From Lumbricus terrestris (Eukaryota; Annelida; Clitellata; Crassiclitellata; Lumbricidae): a stretch of DNA of 64,000 nucleotides. Below are positions 21,096 to 32,572 of the stretch, piece by piece; positions within the stretch are counted from its first letter, which is position 1, and every line of letters starts with the position of its first letter. The position numbers were made by a program, and so were the translations under genes. The notes under the pieces are model-generated. The model did no database searches. It was given only the letters and a program-made list of their open reading frames with translations, and was not told where the DNA came from. Location: NCBI GenBank assembly GCA_949752735.1, contig OX457036.1:83860991-83924990 (forward strand). The letters run 5' to 3'.

Positions 21096-22060
21096 GATAA
21101 GATAAGATAAGAATATTCTTTAATGGACCAATTGCTATCCGCATTTTGGTGTACAGGCATGTTATAATAAATCAAATCAAATCAAAAATCATTTATTGAT
21201 CCCACAACAAAACATAACAAACAGAAAATAATGCAATACAATTGATATTTTACATAGTAATGTATTCGGTAGAGAACTTTATTAGATAGAGAAGGGAGCA
21301 ATAGGCCATCCAGAAGGAACAAGTTCCGCTTAGTAGGAGGCCTATATACCATGATTAAGTTAAACAAGATGGTGGGGGTATGATTAGATGGGGAGAGAAC
21401 AGACGCTATAGTATAGTACATAACATTATACAGTATGAATAATATATGGATACATGTCTTAACTAAAGCTTAACTAAAGCTTAACTAAAAAACAACAAAG
21501 CTGAGATTAGGAGATATAAATTAATGTTTGTGCACGTGCAAGGGTTTTAAAGTGGCTGAGGGATTTAACCAAGCGGATTTCTTTGGGTAGACTGTTCCAA
21601 TTTGCAGGGCCCTGGACCCCAAGCGAAAACTTACGGACATTGGTCCTAGCAAACACAGGTCTGAAATCATTGCTGCTTCTAGTACATATCAGATGCCGTG
21701 CAGGATCAAAATAGGAAGAGAATGATGATTATACCCTTATATACCCATATCTTACTTACTGCAATATGACTTGGACTTCTACATACGACTCTCATCTTAA
21801 CGGTATAAGGATCCTTCAAAAAAAGGCTATAAGAGTCATAACTAAATCTCCCCCAAATTCACACACCAGTCCATTATTCTTCGAACACAAACTACTAAAC
21901 ATTACCCAAATTAAATTTCTACAAACTTGCATTTTGATGTACAAATATATTAATAACCTCCTTCCACCATCATTCTCTTCCTATTTTGATCCTGCACGGC
22001 ATCTGATATGTACTAGAAGCAGCAATGATTTCAGAAAAAAGGCGAGTCTTTAAAATTTGT
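21096..22060. mobile_element. LINE insertion with inverted 5' part (copy A only)
   Basis: The left part is the 3' end of a LINE on the minus strand: a GATAA tail at 21096-21110 and minus-strand LINE sequence to 21727. The right part is on the plus strand: 21766-22053 encodes MTWTSTYDSHLNGIRILQKK, then KAIRVITKSPPNSH, a LINE polymerase C-terminal region close to that of 23740-24529. A perfect 67-base inverted repeat joins them (21661-21727 and 21968-22034). Absent from the aligned copy B sequence near 57875. Confidence 0.75.
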
Positions 22061-22099
22061 TCTAGACATTCTACTGTGGTCTGATCTATACGTCAAGTT

Positions 22100-23739
22100 T
22101 CTGCCTGTAGAGAATATCATCGCCATGCAGATGAATACTCAAGCAGTATCTTCTACCATAATATGATATATAATATGAAAATGTTATTATATGAGAACTA
22201 CTGTGGTGTTGAGATTCGTGGGTTGCGGGATATTTTGCCCATCGTAACTTCTTTTCGTAGGCTCCTTGTTCAGGAACTCCTAAGATAGTGTCACTGCCAT
22301 CTACAGTGCATGGATGGGAACACGTCGGTGTGTCTGCATGACTGCGTGAGCTGGTCAGAGGTCACTCTTCTAGTTATTCAGAATTACTTTGGCCTATTCA
22401 GAGATTGACGGTTTCGCTGTAGGCCTACTCACATCGCTTTGAAGAATTAGAAGGTGCTATGGTGTCTTCTGTCTAACTACATTCACTCATATAATTTAAC
22501 GCTAGTTTACGTCGCCACAAAGAAGCAGGCAACGCAGCTTTTACTTTAAGAATACTTACTGATAAAATATTCTCTTCATTTTAAAAGAACGGAAAATTGA
22601 TAGAAAAATTATGAATTGCGGTAGACTACATTAAAAGATTCAATAGGATAAAATCATAAAAAACTACATCTAAGAAATTATTTTGATCCAAGTTTTAACA
22701 GACCTGAATAGCTAACGTAAGTGTTTCGTATGTTTTTGTAAGTAGGCCTACAGACCTACATCTAGGTTCCTCTTGTATTAATAGCCAGACTAAACACTGC
22801 GAAGATGCAGCTCATCTGGTTTGGAAGTCGCAGGTAGGTAGGCCTATCTAGGAGGCGATATATTCCAAATCTGCAGCATCACTTTCCATGCTTTATTTTA
22901 GCTGTCACTGTGCGGGATTTTGGTATGACCCTGTTCTCCGCAATTGACCGTTTCAGAACACGTGAGGAATGTATGTCGCACGTTCTTCTATCATCTTCGC
23001 CAGATGCGCTTGGTGCGTCGCTCACTTACAACTAAAGCCGCCGCAACTCTCGATACATGCATTCATATACACCAGAGTTGATTTTGGCAGTGCAATGATG
23101 CAATCTATGCTGGCTTAACCCTATCGCTCACTAATCAGTTATACAATCTGTCCTTGATAACGTGATTAGCGGCACAACAAAGTTCAGGCATATTATTATC
23201 AAGAATTGTACGGGATGAAATGCACTGCCCATGTAAAATGCATTGAGTTCACGATTCTAATGTTCACGCATAGGCCTAATAGCTAATTGCCTGACAGCAG
23301 TAACAGGCCAAGTCCCGATTTATCTCATGGAGCTATAATAAGTGAGTCGCTGCTATTCGTTCCGGTCGTAGATTCCTTCGATCTGTCACGAAATGTGACC
23401 TAGCTTCTTCTATGGCTTGAACTTCCACATCAGTGCTGCATGAAAGTTTCGCTGTTGTCGGTTCATCTTCATGGATTACTTATATGGCGCCACAATTATT
23501 TTAAAAACCAACAAATCAGAGTCGCTACCTGCGCCAGCATACATGATGATTAATATTAAAAACGGAAGTGTCGTCGGTAAGAAAAGTAATGCACAGAAAC
23601 TATGAGAATAGCTTGTCATTAGTCCAACCACGCACATCGAACCCATCCACAGTATCCACTATCCACAGAGAGCATTGTGTTAGAGTCTACGGACCAAGTG
23701 TTGATAGTATGAAGCAACGGTGAACGGCAGCGTCCACAA
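22100..23739. repeat. Copy A single unit of a sequence tandemly repeated in copy B
   Basis: Bases from about 22505 align with the 1,790-bp period repeated at 58833-62769 in copy B. I find no protein, RNA gene or transposon end in it. GGCTAACCC-like and TAGGCCTA words recur. The function is unknown. Confidence 0.6.
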
Positions 23740-24529
23740 GTTAGCTCTGGACTGGTTTAAAAGCTATTTGAACAGTCGTTATGAACAAGCCTCTCTGATC
23801 TTAAACTAATTTTCTTTGGTGTACCTCAAGGATCCATACTCGTACCCCTGTTATTTTTAATCTACATTAATGACCTACCTAACTCATCGACTCTTCTACA
23901 CTATTTCCTTTTTGCAGATGATACTAATGCCTTCATATCTCATGCTTCGTATGACCATCTAATATCACTTGTAAATGAGGAATTGTCCCTAGCCAATGAT
24001 TGGTTTAGGGCTAACAAGTTGTCACTAAATTTGTCAAAAACTAACTATATTTTATTTAGAACCTCTAAAAAATTAATTCCAAATTCGAAGAGGGAAATTA
24101 TAATTGATGGCACAATAATTCCTTCTGTTTCATCAACAAAATTCCTTGGAATTCACACAGATCAACATTTAAAATGGAACACACATATCCTAGAAATTAC
24201 TAAGAAAATATCAAAAAGCATAGGAATACTCAGAAGAATATCTTATTTGTCTCCACCACATGTTCTGCGGCAATTATATTCTACGTTAATCCACCCTTAC
24301 TTAACATACTGCAATTTCATCTGGACTTCCCACCTATGACACCCACTTGACCAGTCTTAGAACACTCCAGAAGATGGCTATAAGAATTATCACTAAGTCT
24401 CCGTACAATGCCCATACAAAGTCTTTATTTTTTAGAATTAAATCTCTTAAATATAACCCAAATAAGAACAGCCCAAACCCTGGAATTTATGTATAAATTT
24501 AATAACAACCTACTACCTACTGCCTTTAC
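23740..24529 (+). mobile_element. LINE reverse-transcriptase fragment, 5' part (copy A)
   Basis: Reads LDWFKSYLNSRYEQA, then after a frameshift FFGVPQGSILVPLLFLIYIN and FADDTNAFIS with the catalytic Asp pair at 23917-23922, followed by the thumb region (LSLNLSKTNYILFRT, STKFLGIHTD). This is a 5'-truncated CR1/L2-like polymerase. It is split at 24530 by the foldback element and resumes at 28665. Copy B holds the unsplit version at 63103-64000. Confidence 0.88.
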
Positions 24530-25650
24530 GGTTCCACGACAACTGGTTCACAGACAACTGGTTCACCGACAACTGGTTCACGGACAACTGGTTCACGACA
24601 ACTGGTTCACGACAACTGGTTCACGACAATTGGTTCACCGACAACTGGTTCACCGACAACTGGCTCCCGACCAAAATGGTCACTGCGAATTTTTTACGAC
24701 ATGGTTATTGCCGCTAAAAAGGAAGTTGGATTGATGAAAATAACACGTGATACATGTAAATCGAAAACAGATTGTTGATAGTTCGATGCAAAAAAGAAAC
24801 AGAGGAAAAGAACGTTTCCTAAACGAAGTTGCATTAATGAATATAATGCTTGTAAAAATTGAAACCGCATACACGAAACAATCGCGTTGCGAAATAGAAG
24901 TTGGATAGATGAAAATACTTTAATTTTAAATAGAAGTCGGATTTAGATTGACTAAAATCGTCCCGTTAAAATTGGAGCGGTTGGATTAAAGGAAACCGGA
25001 ATAAGTATTTTCTCACCTAAAATAGAAGCTGGATTTTTGTTTAAGAAAATGTTCTTGCTTAAATTAGAGCTGGAATGATGAAAATGTCTTGCCTTAAATT
25101 GGAGCTGGATTGATTACAATCGTCTTGATAAAATCGGAGCTGGATCGTTGAAAATGACCCGGGAGTAACGGAAACCAGAATAAATATTGTTACACATGAA
25201 ATAGAAGCTGGATTGACGAAAGTGTCCTGCCCTAGATTGGAGCTGGATTGATGAAAACGTCTTGCCTTGATGAAAATGTTCTTGCTTAAATTGGAGCTGA
25301 ATGGAGTCAAATTTATTGCCTTAAATTGGAGCTGGATTGATAAAAATATTAAATGGGAGCTGGATTAAAAAAAGATTCAGAAATCTGAGCGGGATCAATG
25401 TATTTTAGGCTATATCCTAAATAGACGCTCGATTAATTTTTTTAGATCTAAATTAGAAGAGGGATGAATGATAAAACGCATAAGAAATAGAAGCTGGACG
25501 AAGATTTTTATATACCTGAAATAGAATCTGGATGAATGATAAAACGACTAAGAAATGGAGGCTGGATGAAAGTTTTCTTTATCTGAAACAGAAGCTGGAT
25601 GAAGGTTTTTATATATCTGAAACAGAACCTGGAAGAGTGATAAAACGCTT

Positions 25651-26553
25651 AAGAAATGGAAGCGAGATCAAGGTATTTTATATATTAAATAGAAGCTGGA
25701 TGAATGATAAAACGCTTAAGAAATGGAAGCGGGATCAAGGTATTTTATATATTAAATAGAAGCTGGATGAATGATAAAACGCTTAAGAAATGGAAGCGGG
25801 ATCAGGGTATTTTATATATTAAATAGAAGCTGGATGAGTGATAAAACGTTTAAGAAATGGAAGCGGGATCAAGTTATTTTATATATTGAATAGAAGCTGG
25901 ATGAATGATAAAACGCATAAGAAATGGAAGCGGGATCAGGGTATTTTATATATTAAATAGAAGCTGGATGAATGATAAAACGCTTAAGAAATGGAAGCGG
26001 GATCAGGGTATTTTATATATTAAATAGAAGCTGGATGAGTGATAAAACGTTTAAGAAATGGAATGCGGGATCAAGTTATTTTATATATTGAATAGAAGCT
26101 GGATGAATGATAAAACGCATAAGAAATGGAAGCGGGATCAAGGTATTTTATATATTAAATAGAAGCTGGATGAGTGATAAAACGCATAAGAAATGGAAGC
26201 GGGATAAGGGTATTTTATATATTAAATAGAAGCTGGATGAGAGATAAAACGCTTCAGAAATGGAAGCGGGATCAAGGTATTTTATATATTAAATAGAAGC
26301 TGGATGAATGATAAAACACATAAGAAATGGAAGCGGGATCAGGGTATTTTATATATTAAATAGAAGCTGGATGAGTGATAAAACGCATAAGAAATGGAAG
26401 CGGGATTAGGGTATTTTATATCTTGAATAGAAGCTGGATGAGAGATAAAACGTTTCAGAAATGGAAGCGGGATCAGGGTATTTTATATATTAAATAGAAG
26501 CTGGATGAGTGATAAAACGCATAAGAAATGGAAGCGGGATCAGGGTATTTTAT
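25651..26553. repeat. 67-bp minisatellite array, left arm
   Basis: About 13 head-to-tail units with starts 67 bases apart (25651, 25718, 25785, 25852, 25919 and on), each with AAGAAATGGAAGCGGGATCA and AGAAGCTGGATGAATGATAA. Variants differ by single bases (GTGATAA for ATGATAA, ACGCAT for ACGCTT). Confidence 0.93.
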
Positions 26554-27840
26554 CATTCATCCAGCTTCTACTTAATATATGAAATACCTTGATCCCGCTT
26601 CCATTTCTTAAGCGTTTTATCACTCATCCAGCTTCTGTTTCAGATATATAAAAACCTTCATCCAGCTTCCATTTCTTAAGCGTTTATCATTCATCCAGCT
26701 TCTACTTAACATATGAAATACCTTGATCCCGCTTCCATTTCTTAAGCGTTTTATCACTCATCCAGCTTCTGTTTCAGATATATAAATACCTTCATCCAGC
26801 TTCCATTTCTTAAGCGTTTTATCACTCATCCAGCTTCTGTTTCAGATATATAAATACCTTCATCCAGCTTCCATTTCTTAAGCGTTTTATCATTCATCCA
26901 GCTTCTACTTAATATATGAAATACCTTGATCCCGCTTCAATTTCTTAAGCGTTTTATCACTCATCCAGCTTCTGTTTCAGATATATAAAACCTTCATCCA
27001 GCTTCTGTTTCAGATAAAGAAAACTTTCATCCAGCCTCCATTTCTAAGTCGTTTTATCATTCATCCAGCTTCTATTTCGGGTATATAAAAACCTTCGTCC
27101 AGCTTCTATTTCTTAAGCGTTTTATCATTCATCCAGCTTCTACTTAATATATGAAATACCTTGATCCCGCTTCCATTTCTTAAGCGTTTTATCACTCATC
27201 CAGCTTCTGTTTCAGATATATAAAAACCTTCATCCAGCTTCCATTTCTTAAGCGTTTATCATTCATCCAGCTTCTACTTAACATATGAAATACCTTGATC
27301 CCGCTTCCATTTCTTAAGCGTTTTATCATTCATCCAGCTTCTACTTAATATATGAAATACCTTGATCCCGCTTCAATTTCTTAAGCGTTTTATCATTCAT
27401 CCAGCTTCTGTTTCAGATATATAAATACCTTCATCCAGCTTCCATTTCTTAAGCGTTTTATCATTCATCCAGCTTCTACTTAATATATGAAATACCTTGA
27501 TCCCGCTTCCATTTCTTAAGCCTTTTATCACTCATCCAGCTTCTGTTTCAGATATATAAATACCTTCATCCAGCTTCCATTTCTTAAGCGTTTTATCATT
27601 CATCCAGCTTCTACTTAATATATGAAATACCTTGATCCCGCTTCAATTTCTTAAGCGTTTTATCACTCATCCAGCTTCTGTTTCAGATATATAAAACCTT
27701 CATCCAGCTTCTGTTTCAGATAAAGAAAACTTTCATCCAGCCTCCATTTCTAAGTCGTTTTATCATTCATCCAGCTTCTATTTCGGGTATATAAAAACCT
27801 TCGTCCAGCTTCTATTTCTTAAGCGTTTTATCATTCATCC
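26554..27840. repeat. Inverted minisatellite array, right arm
   Basis: Units are the reverse complement of the left arm (TTATCATTCATCCAGCTTCT then TTGATCCCGCTTCCATTTCT). They alternate with a shorter variant built on TTTCAGATATATAAATACC, giving a higher-order pattern that is scarce in the left arm (25560-25640). Confidence 0.9.
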
Positions 27841-28664
27841 CGCTTCTAATTCAGATCTATAAAAATATTAATCGAGCTTCTATTTAGGATATAAAATACA
27901 TTGATCCCGCTCAGATTTCTGAACATTTTTTAATCCAGCTCCCATTTAATATTTTCATCAATCCAGCTCCAATTTAAGGCAATCCATTTTACTCCATCCA
28001 GCTCCAATTTAAGCAAGAACATTTTAGTCAAGGCAAGACGTTTTCATCAATCCAGCTCCAATCTAGGGCAGGACACTTTCGTCAATCCAGCTTCTATTTT
28101 ATGTGTAACAATATTTATTCCGGTTTCCGTTACTCCCGCGTTATTTTCAGCGATCCAGCTCCGATTTTATCAAGACGATTGTAAGCAATCCAGCTCCATT
28201 TTAAGGCAAGACATTTTCATCCTTCCAGCTCTAATTTAAGCAAGAACATTTTCACAAATCCAGCTTCTATTTCAGGTAAGAAAATACTTATTCCGGTTTC
28301 CTTTACTCCAACCGCTCCAATTTTAGCGGGACGATTTTAGTCAATGTAAATCTGACTTCTATTTAAAATTGAAGTATTTTCATCAATCCAACTTCTATTT
28401 CGCAACGTGATTGTTTCGTGTATCCGGCTTCAATTTTTACAAAAATTATTTTCATCAATGCACTTCGTTCAGGAAACGTTCTTTTCCTCGGTTTCTTTTT
28501 GCAGCGAGGCCATGAACAACATGTTTTCGATTTATGACGAGTTATTTTCATCTCTTTTAGCGGCAATGACCATGTCGTAAAAAATCGCAGTGAACATTTG
28601 GTCGTGAACCAGCTGTCGGTGAACCAGTTGTCTGTGAACCAGTTGTCGTGACACCTGCCTTTAC

Positions 28665-29100
28665 AGACTACTGTCCTACAGTCAAACACACTCATCTTAC
28701 TAGAACTGATCGGGACTATATAGTGTTTATCCAAGAACTAACATACGGAAATTCTCCATTAAATATCAAGGTCCACGAATCTGGAATAATTTACCGGCTA
28801 CTTTTAGAACTGTAAAACCATTTTCCCCACTTTAAACAATTAATCAGAGCACACATTGCAAATAATGAAGAATGTCTCTATAGGAATATAGAAGTTAACT
28901 GTCGTTTACTCTTTTCTTTTTCTTTTTGTATTAGGCCTACTTGTTCATTATAATTTTTTTTATATAATCTTCCAGCACAAATTGCTGAACTCCCATCATC
29001 TTAAGGTTAATCTTGAAAGTAGGGCCCCTACCCAGCGGGATTTTTTTCCCTTCAGGGGTTCCGTTTGTTTTCCTTGAACTGTTAGTTGCATTAAATTGCT
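28665..29100 (+). mobile_element. LINE fragment, 3' part (copy A)
   Basis: Continues the interrupted LINE. A frame from about 28745 reads NIRKFSIKYQGPRIWNNLPA, a conserved C-terminal segment of LINE polymerases, then stops appear. The 3' untranslated part probably runs to about 29100; its end is not defined. Confidence 0.7.
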
Positions 29101-29129
29101 TATGTTCTATTATCATATTTGTAGTAGGC

Positions 29130-30170
29130 CTACACTGAACTGCTTAAAAAATGGAACTGTGTACAATTGACTTGGGAACTTTCAGAAATGAGCCAGAAAC
29201 AAAAACGGTGTCATACTAGGTCTAAAAACAATCCCGCCTATTAACGCTTTATGCTCTGCAATATTATACTCTGGACAAACGGTAGCATGCATCACTGGTG
29301 GCTACTTTCACCATGAAGATTCTCAACTCGAGTGATCGAATTCTCAACTGCTCCTCTCCCACAGGCAAAATTTAATATTGGATGACTCACCAATTAAATA
29401 TTTCTCATACTGAGTCATACATGTTTTCGTGTAGCCTTAGCTGTCTGGGACAGCATGAGAACAATTAGGCGAATGCATTGGACTTCCTCCTGCAAGATTG
29501 ACATGGCAGTCAGCCGAAGCGTGAAGTTCTCAACTCATGAATAAATATGAGCTCGATGCCTTAGTTGCTCCCATTCACAAGCAAATATTCCTAATTTCCT
29601 ACAGTGGTTTTGATGTGTGTTTTCTGGAGACACGGAAGTAACCCGAATCATTTTCTTGAGTAGGACAATGTTGATCTGTGTAGGCTTTCAGATTCACGTA
29701 GGCTGCAGATTCATAGGCTCTAAATAGTCGCATGCTGCAGGCCTACTACTGCTGTGCATAGGGTTACATTAGGCCTAGGCCTATAGGCTGAAGTCAGAAG
29801 CTATGCAGACACAACCATTAGCATTAAACTATAGGCAACAGTTTTGCACAATTTTATTAGGTGACTGACTTACAAAATTATTGACATGCCTTCGAGTTCT
29901 TATTTGTGTCATTTCCTAATAAACGTTTGTCTATTTAGCCTGGTTGCAAATATTTTGTTCATTGAAGGTAGGTGTCATTACTGAATAGAAATGATGATTT
30001 CCGAATGGAATTTCACACACGCCTTTCAACTGTTAGAGTAATCCAATGTTGTTCTTTATTACTGCAAATTTTAAATAATTAGTTACGGTGTGATCGAATG
30101 GCAGAGGTGGAAAATTAACCTAAGTGTTGAGTGAAGGAAAAGGAGCAATGGCCCATTCTATGGCGCCTTA
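29130..30170. other. Intergenic sequence between copies, nothing recognised
   Basis: No domain, tRNA, inverted repeat with target duplication or tandem array is evident. TAGGCCTA words are present near 29115 and 29770. Confidence 0.5.
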
Positions 30171-30197
30171 ATAATGCATAAATCATCAATTGGTGGT

Positions 30198-30214
30198 CGT
30201 ATAAAGAAGAAGAA

Positions 30215-30247
<33 letters not shown>

Positions 30248-30268
30248 GAATAATAATAATAATAATAA

Positions 30269-30299
<31 letters not shown>

Positions 30300-30545
30300 A
30301 GGAAGAATCTAGAAGAGGAAGAAGAGGAAGAAGAAGCAGAAGAAGCAGAAGAAGGATAAGGATAAGAGGAGGAGAAGGAGAAGAAGAAGAAGGAGAAGAA
30401 GAAGAAGAAGAAGAAGAAGAAGAGGAGGAGGAGGAGGAGAAGGAGGAGGAGAAGGAGAATAAGAAGAGGAGAAGAAGAAGAAGATTGAGAAGAAGAAGAA
30501 GAAGAAGGAGAAGTAGACGCAGACGAAGACGGAGAAGAAGAAACT
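30198..30545. repeat. AAT and AAG trinucleotide repeat block
   Basis: About 345 bases: AAT units (30214-30270), then AAG/GAG/GGA purine units. The reading frame across the first part is low-complexity Asn/Lys/Glu and is not a gene. Confidence 0.95.
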
Positions 30546-30599
30546 CTATATAGGCCTATGATAAGCTAGCCCCAAGGCAGCCCTGGGTGCGAAGTGTTA

Positions 30600-30825
30600 C
30601 TTCATGATATTCCTAAACTTGTTTCCATTCCTCTTAATCGCCATCTCATCTTCCCACCCACAGTGTGCGGTCGCTGTGCTCATCATTGTTGGGTTGGCTA
30701 GGGGCGCAGATGGGGCAGAAATCTCGTCAAAAATTCTGCTCTGGCGAGGATTTGAACACCTCGTTTGACAGTGAATCACGCTAAACCGTAGTCCAATCCA
30801 TTAGACTAGAGGAAGCAGCGTCGAA
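30600..30825 (-). mobile_element. tRNA-derived SINE-like sequence
   Basis: On the minus strand a tRNA-like head spans 30818-30740, with an A-box-like TAGTCTAATGG (complement of 30798-30808) and a B-box-like GGTGTTCAAATCC (complement of 30748-30760). The B box has two extra bases and there is no clean cloverleaf, so a SINE head or tRNA pseudogene is more likely than a working tRNA. Confidence 0.5.
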
Positions 30826-30839
30826 ATTCAATTATAGAC

Positions 30840-31850
30840 AACAGGAAGTCAAGATACGGAGGGTTATCAAGGTGAAACAGGCATCACCTGTCCTATCGTC
30901 TTTTATATTCTTAGTTTTATCAGACTCGCTGTTATTAATTTCATGTAAGCGCTTAATTTGGTTCACGCGATTCCCTCATGCGTGCCAGGTCGTGATTTTT
31001 GCTGGTGTGTAGGCTTTCTTACAGCTGCACAATTATAGGCCTATTGGACTACGTATGTTATAGCGCAGTATAGCGTGAAACGCGTTGAATTGATTTGAAA
31101 TTGTTTGAGCACTTGCGCATTATTCTTTATGCTCTTTTGAGAACTGGGGTAAACCGTGGTTGCGCTCTGTGTTGGCAAGGGTCTATGCCACGAAGATCAA
31201 CTTTACCTATAATGGAAACTTGTCTAAGTTGTCTTATTGTTATCTCCAATATAATATGATACTTTATCTTTTAAAGAACATGGAAGCGAAGTTACTTTCT
31301 TTTAAAACTTTTCTTTTATCGTCTTTCTAGATCAATGGCTGAGTTCAAATTAGGCAATTCAACAACAGTTTTATGAGCCTGTAGGCTACCTGTATCTACC
31401 TATCTATTGATATTGTATATGATATTATAAGACATCCACACTTATATTTGTTGCCTTTCTATTACATTTGTACATTTATTTCACCTATAAGGTGGATATT
31501 TGTAATTCAAGTCAAGTAGCTAATAATAAAGTTAAATAATTTAATCATACGATCCCAAAATTTGAACCTGTTGAGCTGCACACCCTGTGACACCGCTGCA
31601 ACGCTCGTCGCCATTAATCTGACCCTTTTGCTCACGTATAGTGACCATTATGACTGCATGCATGGTATTGGCTTCATAGGAACCTAGTAACATTGAGAAT
31701 CACACTGGACATGGCCGTTTAAAAATTTTAGAGATGCCATCAAATATATGTAAGCTTATGAGCACTTGTTATAGTGCCGCGTCAAAATTCTATTCAGAAG
31801 CGCTCTCGACAACAGCGCGGACACTGAATCTGAGTTTCACGCCTAAGCGC
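30840..31850. other. Intergenic sequence, nothing recognised
   Basis: No gene, transposon terminus or RNA gene could be supported here. It may contain upstream regulatory sequence or the missing first exon of copy B. Confidence 0.4.
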
Positions 31851-31884
31851 ACGAGCAATTGCGTGTGAAGGATTTGCTCAGGTC

Positions 31885-31985
31885 ACTACACGGCGGCTTG
31901 AGGTGGATTCGAACCTTCAACCCTCCGGCTCCAATGTACCGAACATACCCCTGCATCATCCATGACCACCGCGCCTCACAATGTT
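31885..31985 (-). mobile_element. Possible second tRNA-derived SINE head
   Basis: The minus strand contains a canonical B box GGTTCGAATCC (complement of 31905-31915) downstream of a weak A-box-like GGTGGTCATGG. Pairing of a full tRNA could not be shown. Confidence 0.35.
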
Positions 31986-32420
31986 ATGCTGTGCAACTGA
32001 ATTTTTGCCGAATCTTAGAAACTCTCGAAATATCGGATTTAGCATTTGAATCGTACATCGTTCATTGTACTAATTTAACATTTTGCTGGTGCTTGTGGAT
32101 ACTAGTTAGTGATACATCATGGCATTTCCTTGCATCGGCGAGTTTACGTTTATGTTATTTTCATGACAATATGCCTTCTAGTGTTGCATAATTATGTATT
32201 CTAAACTTCGACAGTAGGTTATACCTCCCAGTGCTGTTCATGTATCTATAGTAGGGAAATTTGCTTCTTAATGCCGCCCTAGTGTTGGTTTCTATCTGAA
32301 ATTGAGCCTGTTTCACATTTTTTCCCATTGCTTTGAAATTTAAACCGCAGGTAGTGCGAATTGAGTCTGAGACATTATCGTAACTGCTCATTTAATTTAT
32401 TGTCTGGCTTATTTGTTTAG

Positions 32421-32572
32421 GTTTTACAAAGGACCAATACGTTGGGTGTTTTTATGAAAACAATAGTCCGTTACTGCAATGGGAAGATACTTTTAATACG
32501 AGTTCAATGACCATTGAACTTTGCATCGAACACTGTCGAACTGGCGGAGGAAAGACGTATGCCAAGCTTCAG
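32421..32572 (+). CDS. Copy B, exon: first half of WSC domain 1
   Basis: Acceptor TTGTTTAG ending 32420, donor GT 32573. Phase 1 to phase 0, 152 bases. It encodes KDQYVGCFYENNS, then MTIELCIEHCRTGGGKTYAK, the YxGCF, MT.E.C...C and YA signature of WSC. It is the only complete view of this half-domain, since copy A is cut by the window edge. Confidence 0.88.

Larger units (their letters stand above)
24530..28656. mobile_element. 4.1-kb foldback element with 67-bp minisatellite arms (copy A only)
   Basis: Flanked by 8-bp repeats GCCTTTAC (24522-24529, 28657-28664); the uninterrupted site is in copy B at 63881-63888. Each tip is an array of about 15-bp units of the GACAACTGGTTCACC type, on opposite strands. 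Inside come about 250 bases of inverted unique sequence, then units of about 40 bp with GGAGCTGGATTGATGAAAAT, then 67-bp units containing AGAAGCTGGATGAATGATAA. The arrays turn round near 26555. The whole element is close to one long palindrome. No protein-coding potential is seen. Confidence 0.85.

Noticed and set aside
25651..28000. Regular direct repeats that could suggest a CRISPR array
   Set aside because: Units are contiguous 67-bp minisatellites without unique spacers, inverted at the centre, inside a transposable element of an animal genome.
30174..30359. Open frame rich in Asn, Lys and Glu
   Set aside because: It is a translation of AAT and AAG microsatellites without any non-repetitive part.
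30740..30818. Possible tRNA gene on the minus strand
   Set aside because: The A and B boxes are present but the B-box loop has extra bases and no complete cloverleaf could be drawn. Treated as a SINE head.
31859..32420. Search for the signal-peptide exon of copy B just upstream of the first WSC exon
   Set aside because: No ATG followed by a hydrophobic stretch and a phase-1 GT donor could be supported; the 110-codon frame here has no signal-peptide character.
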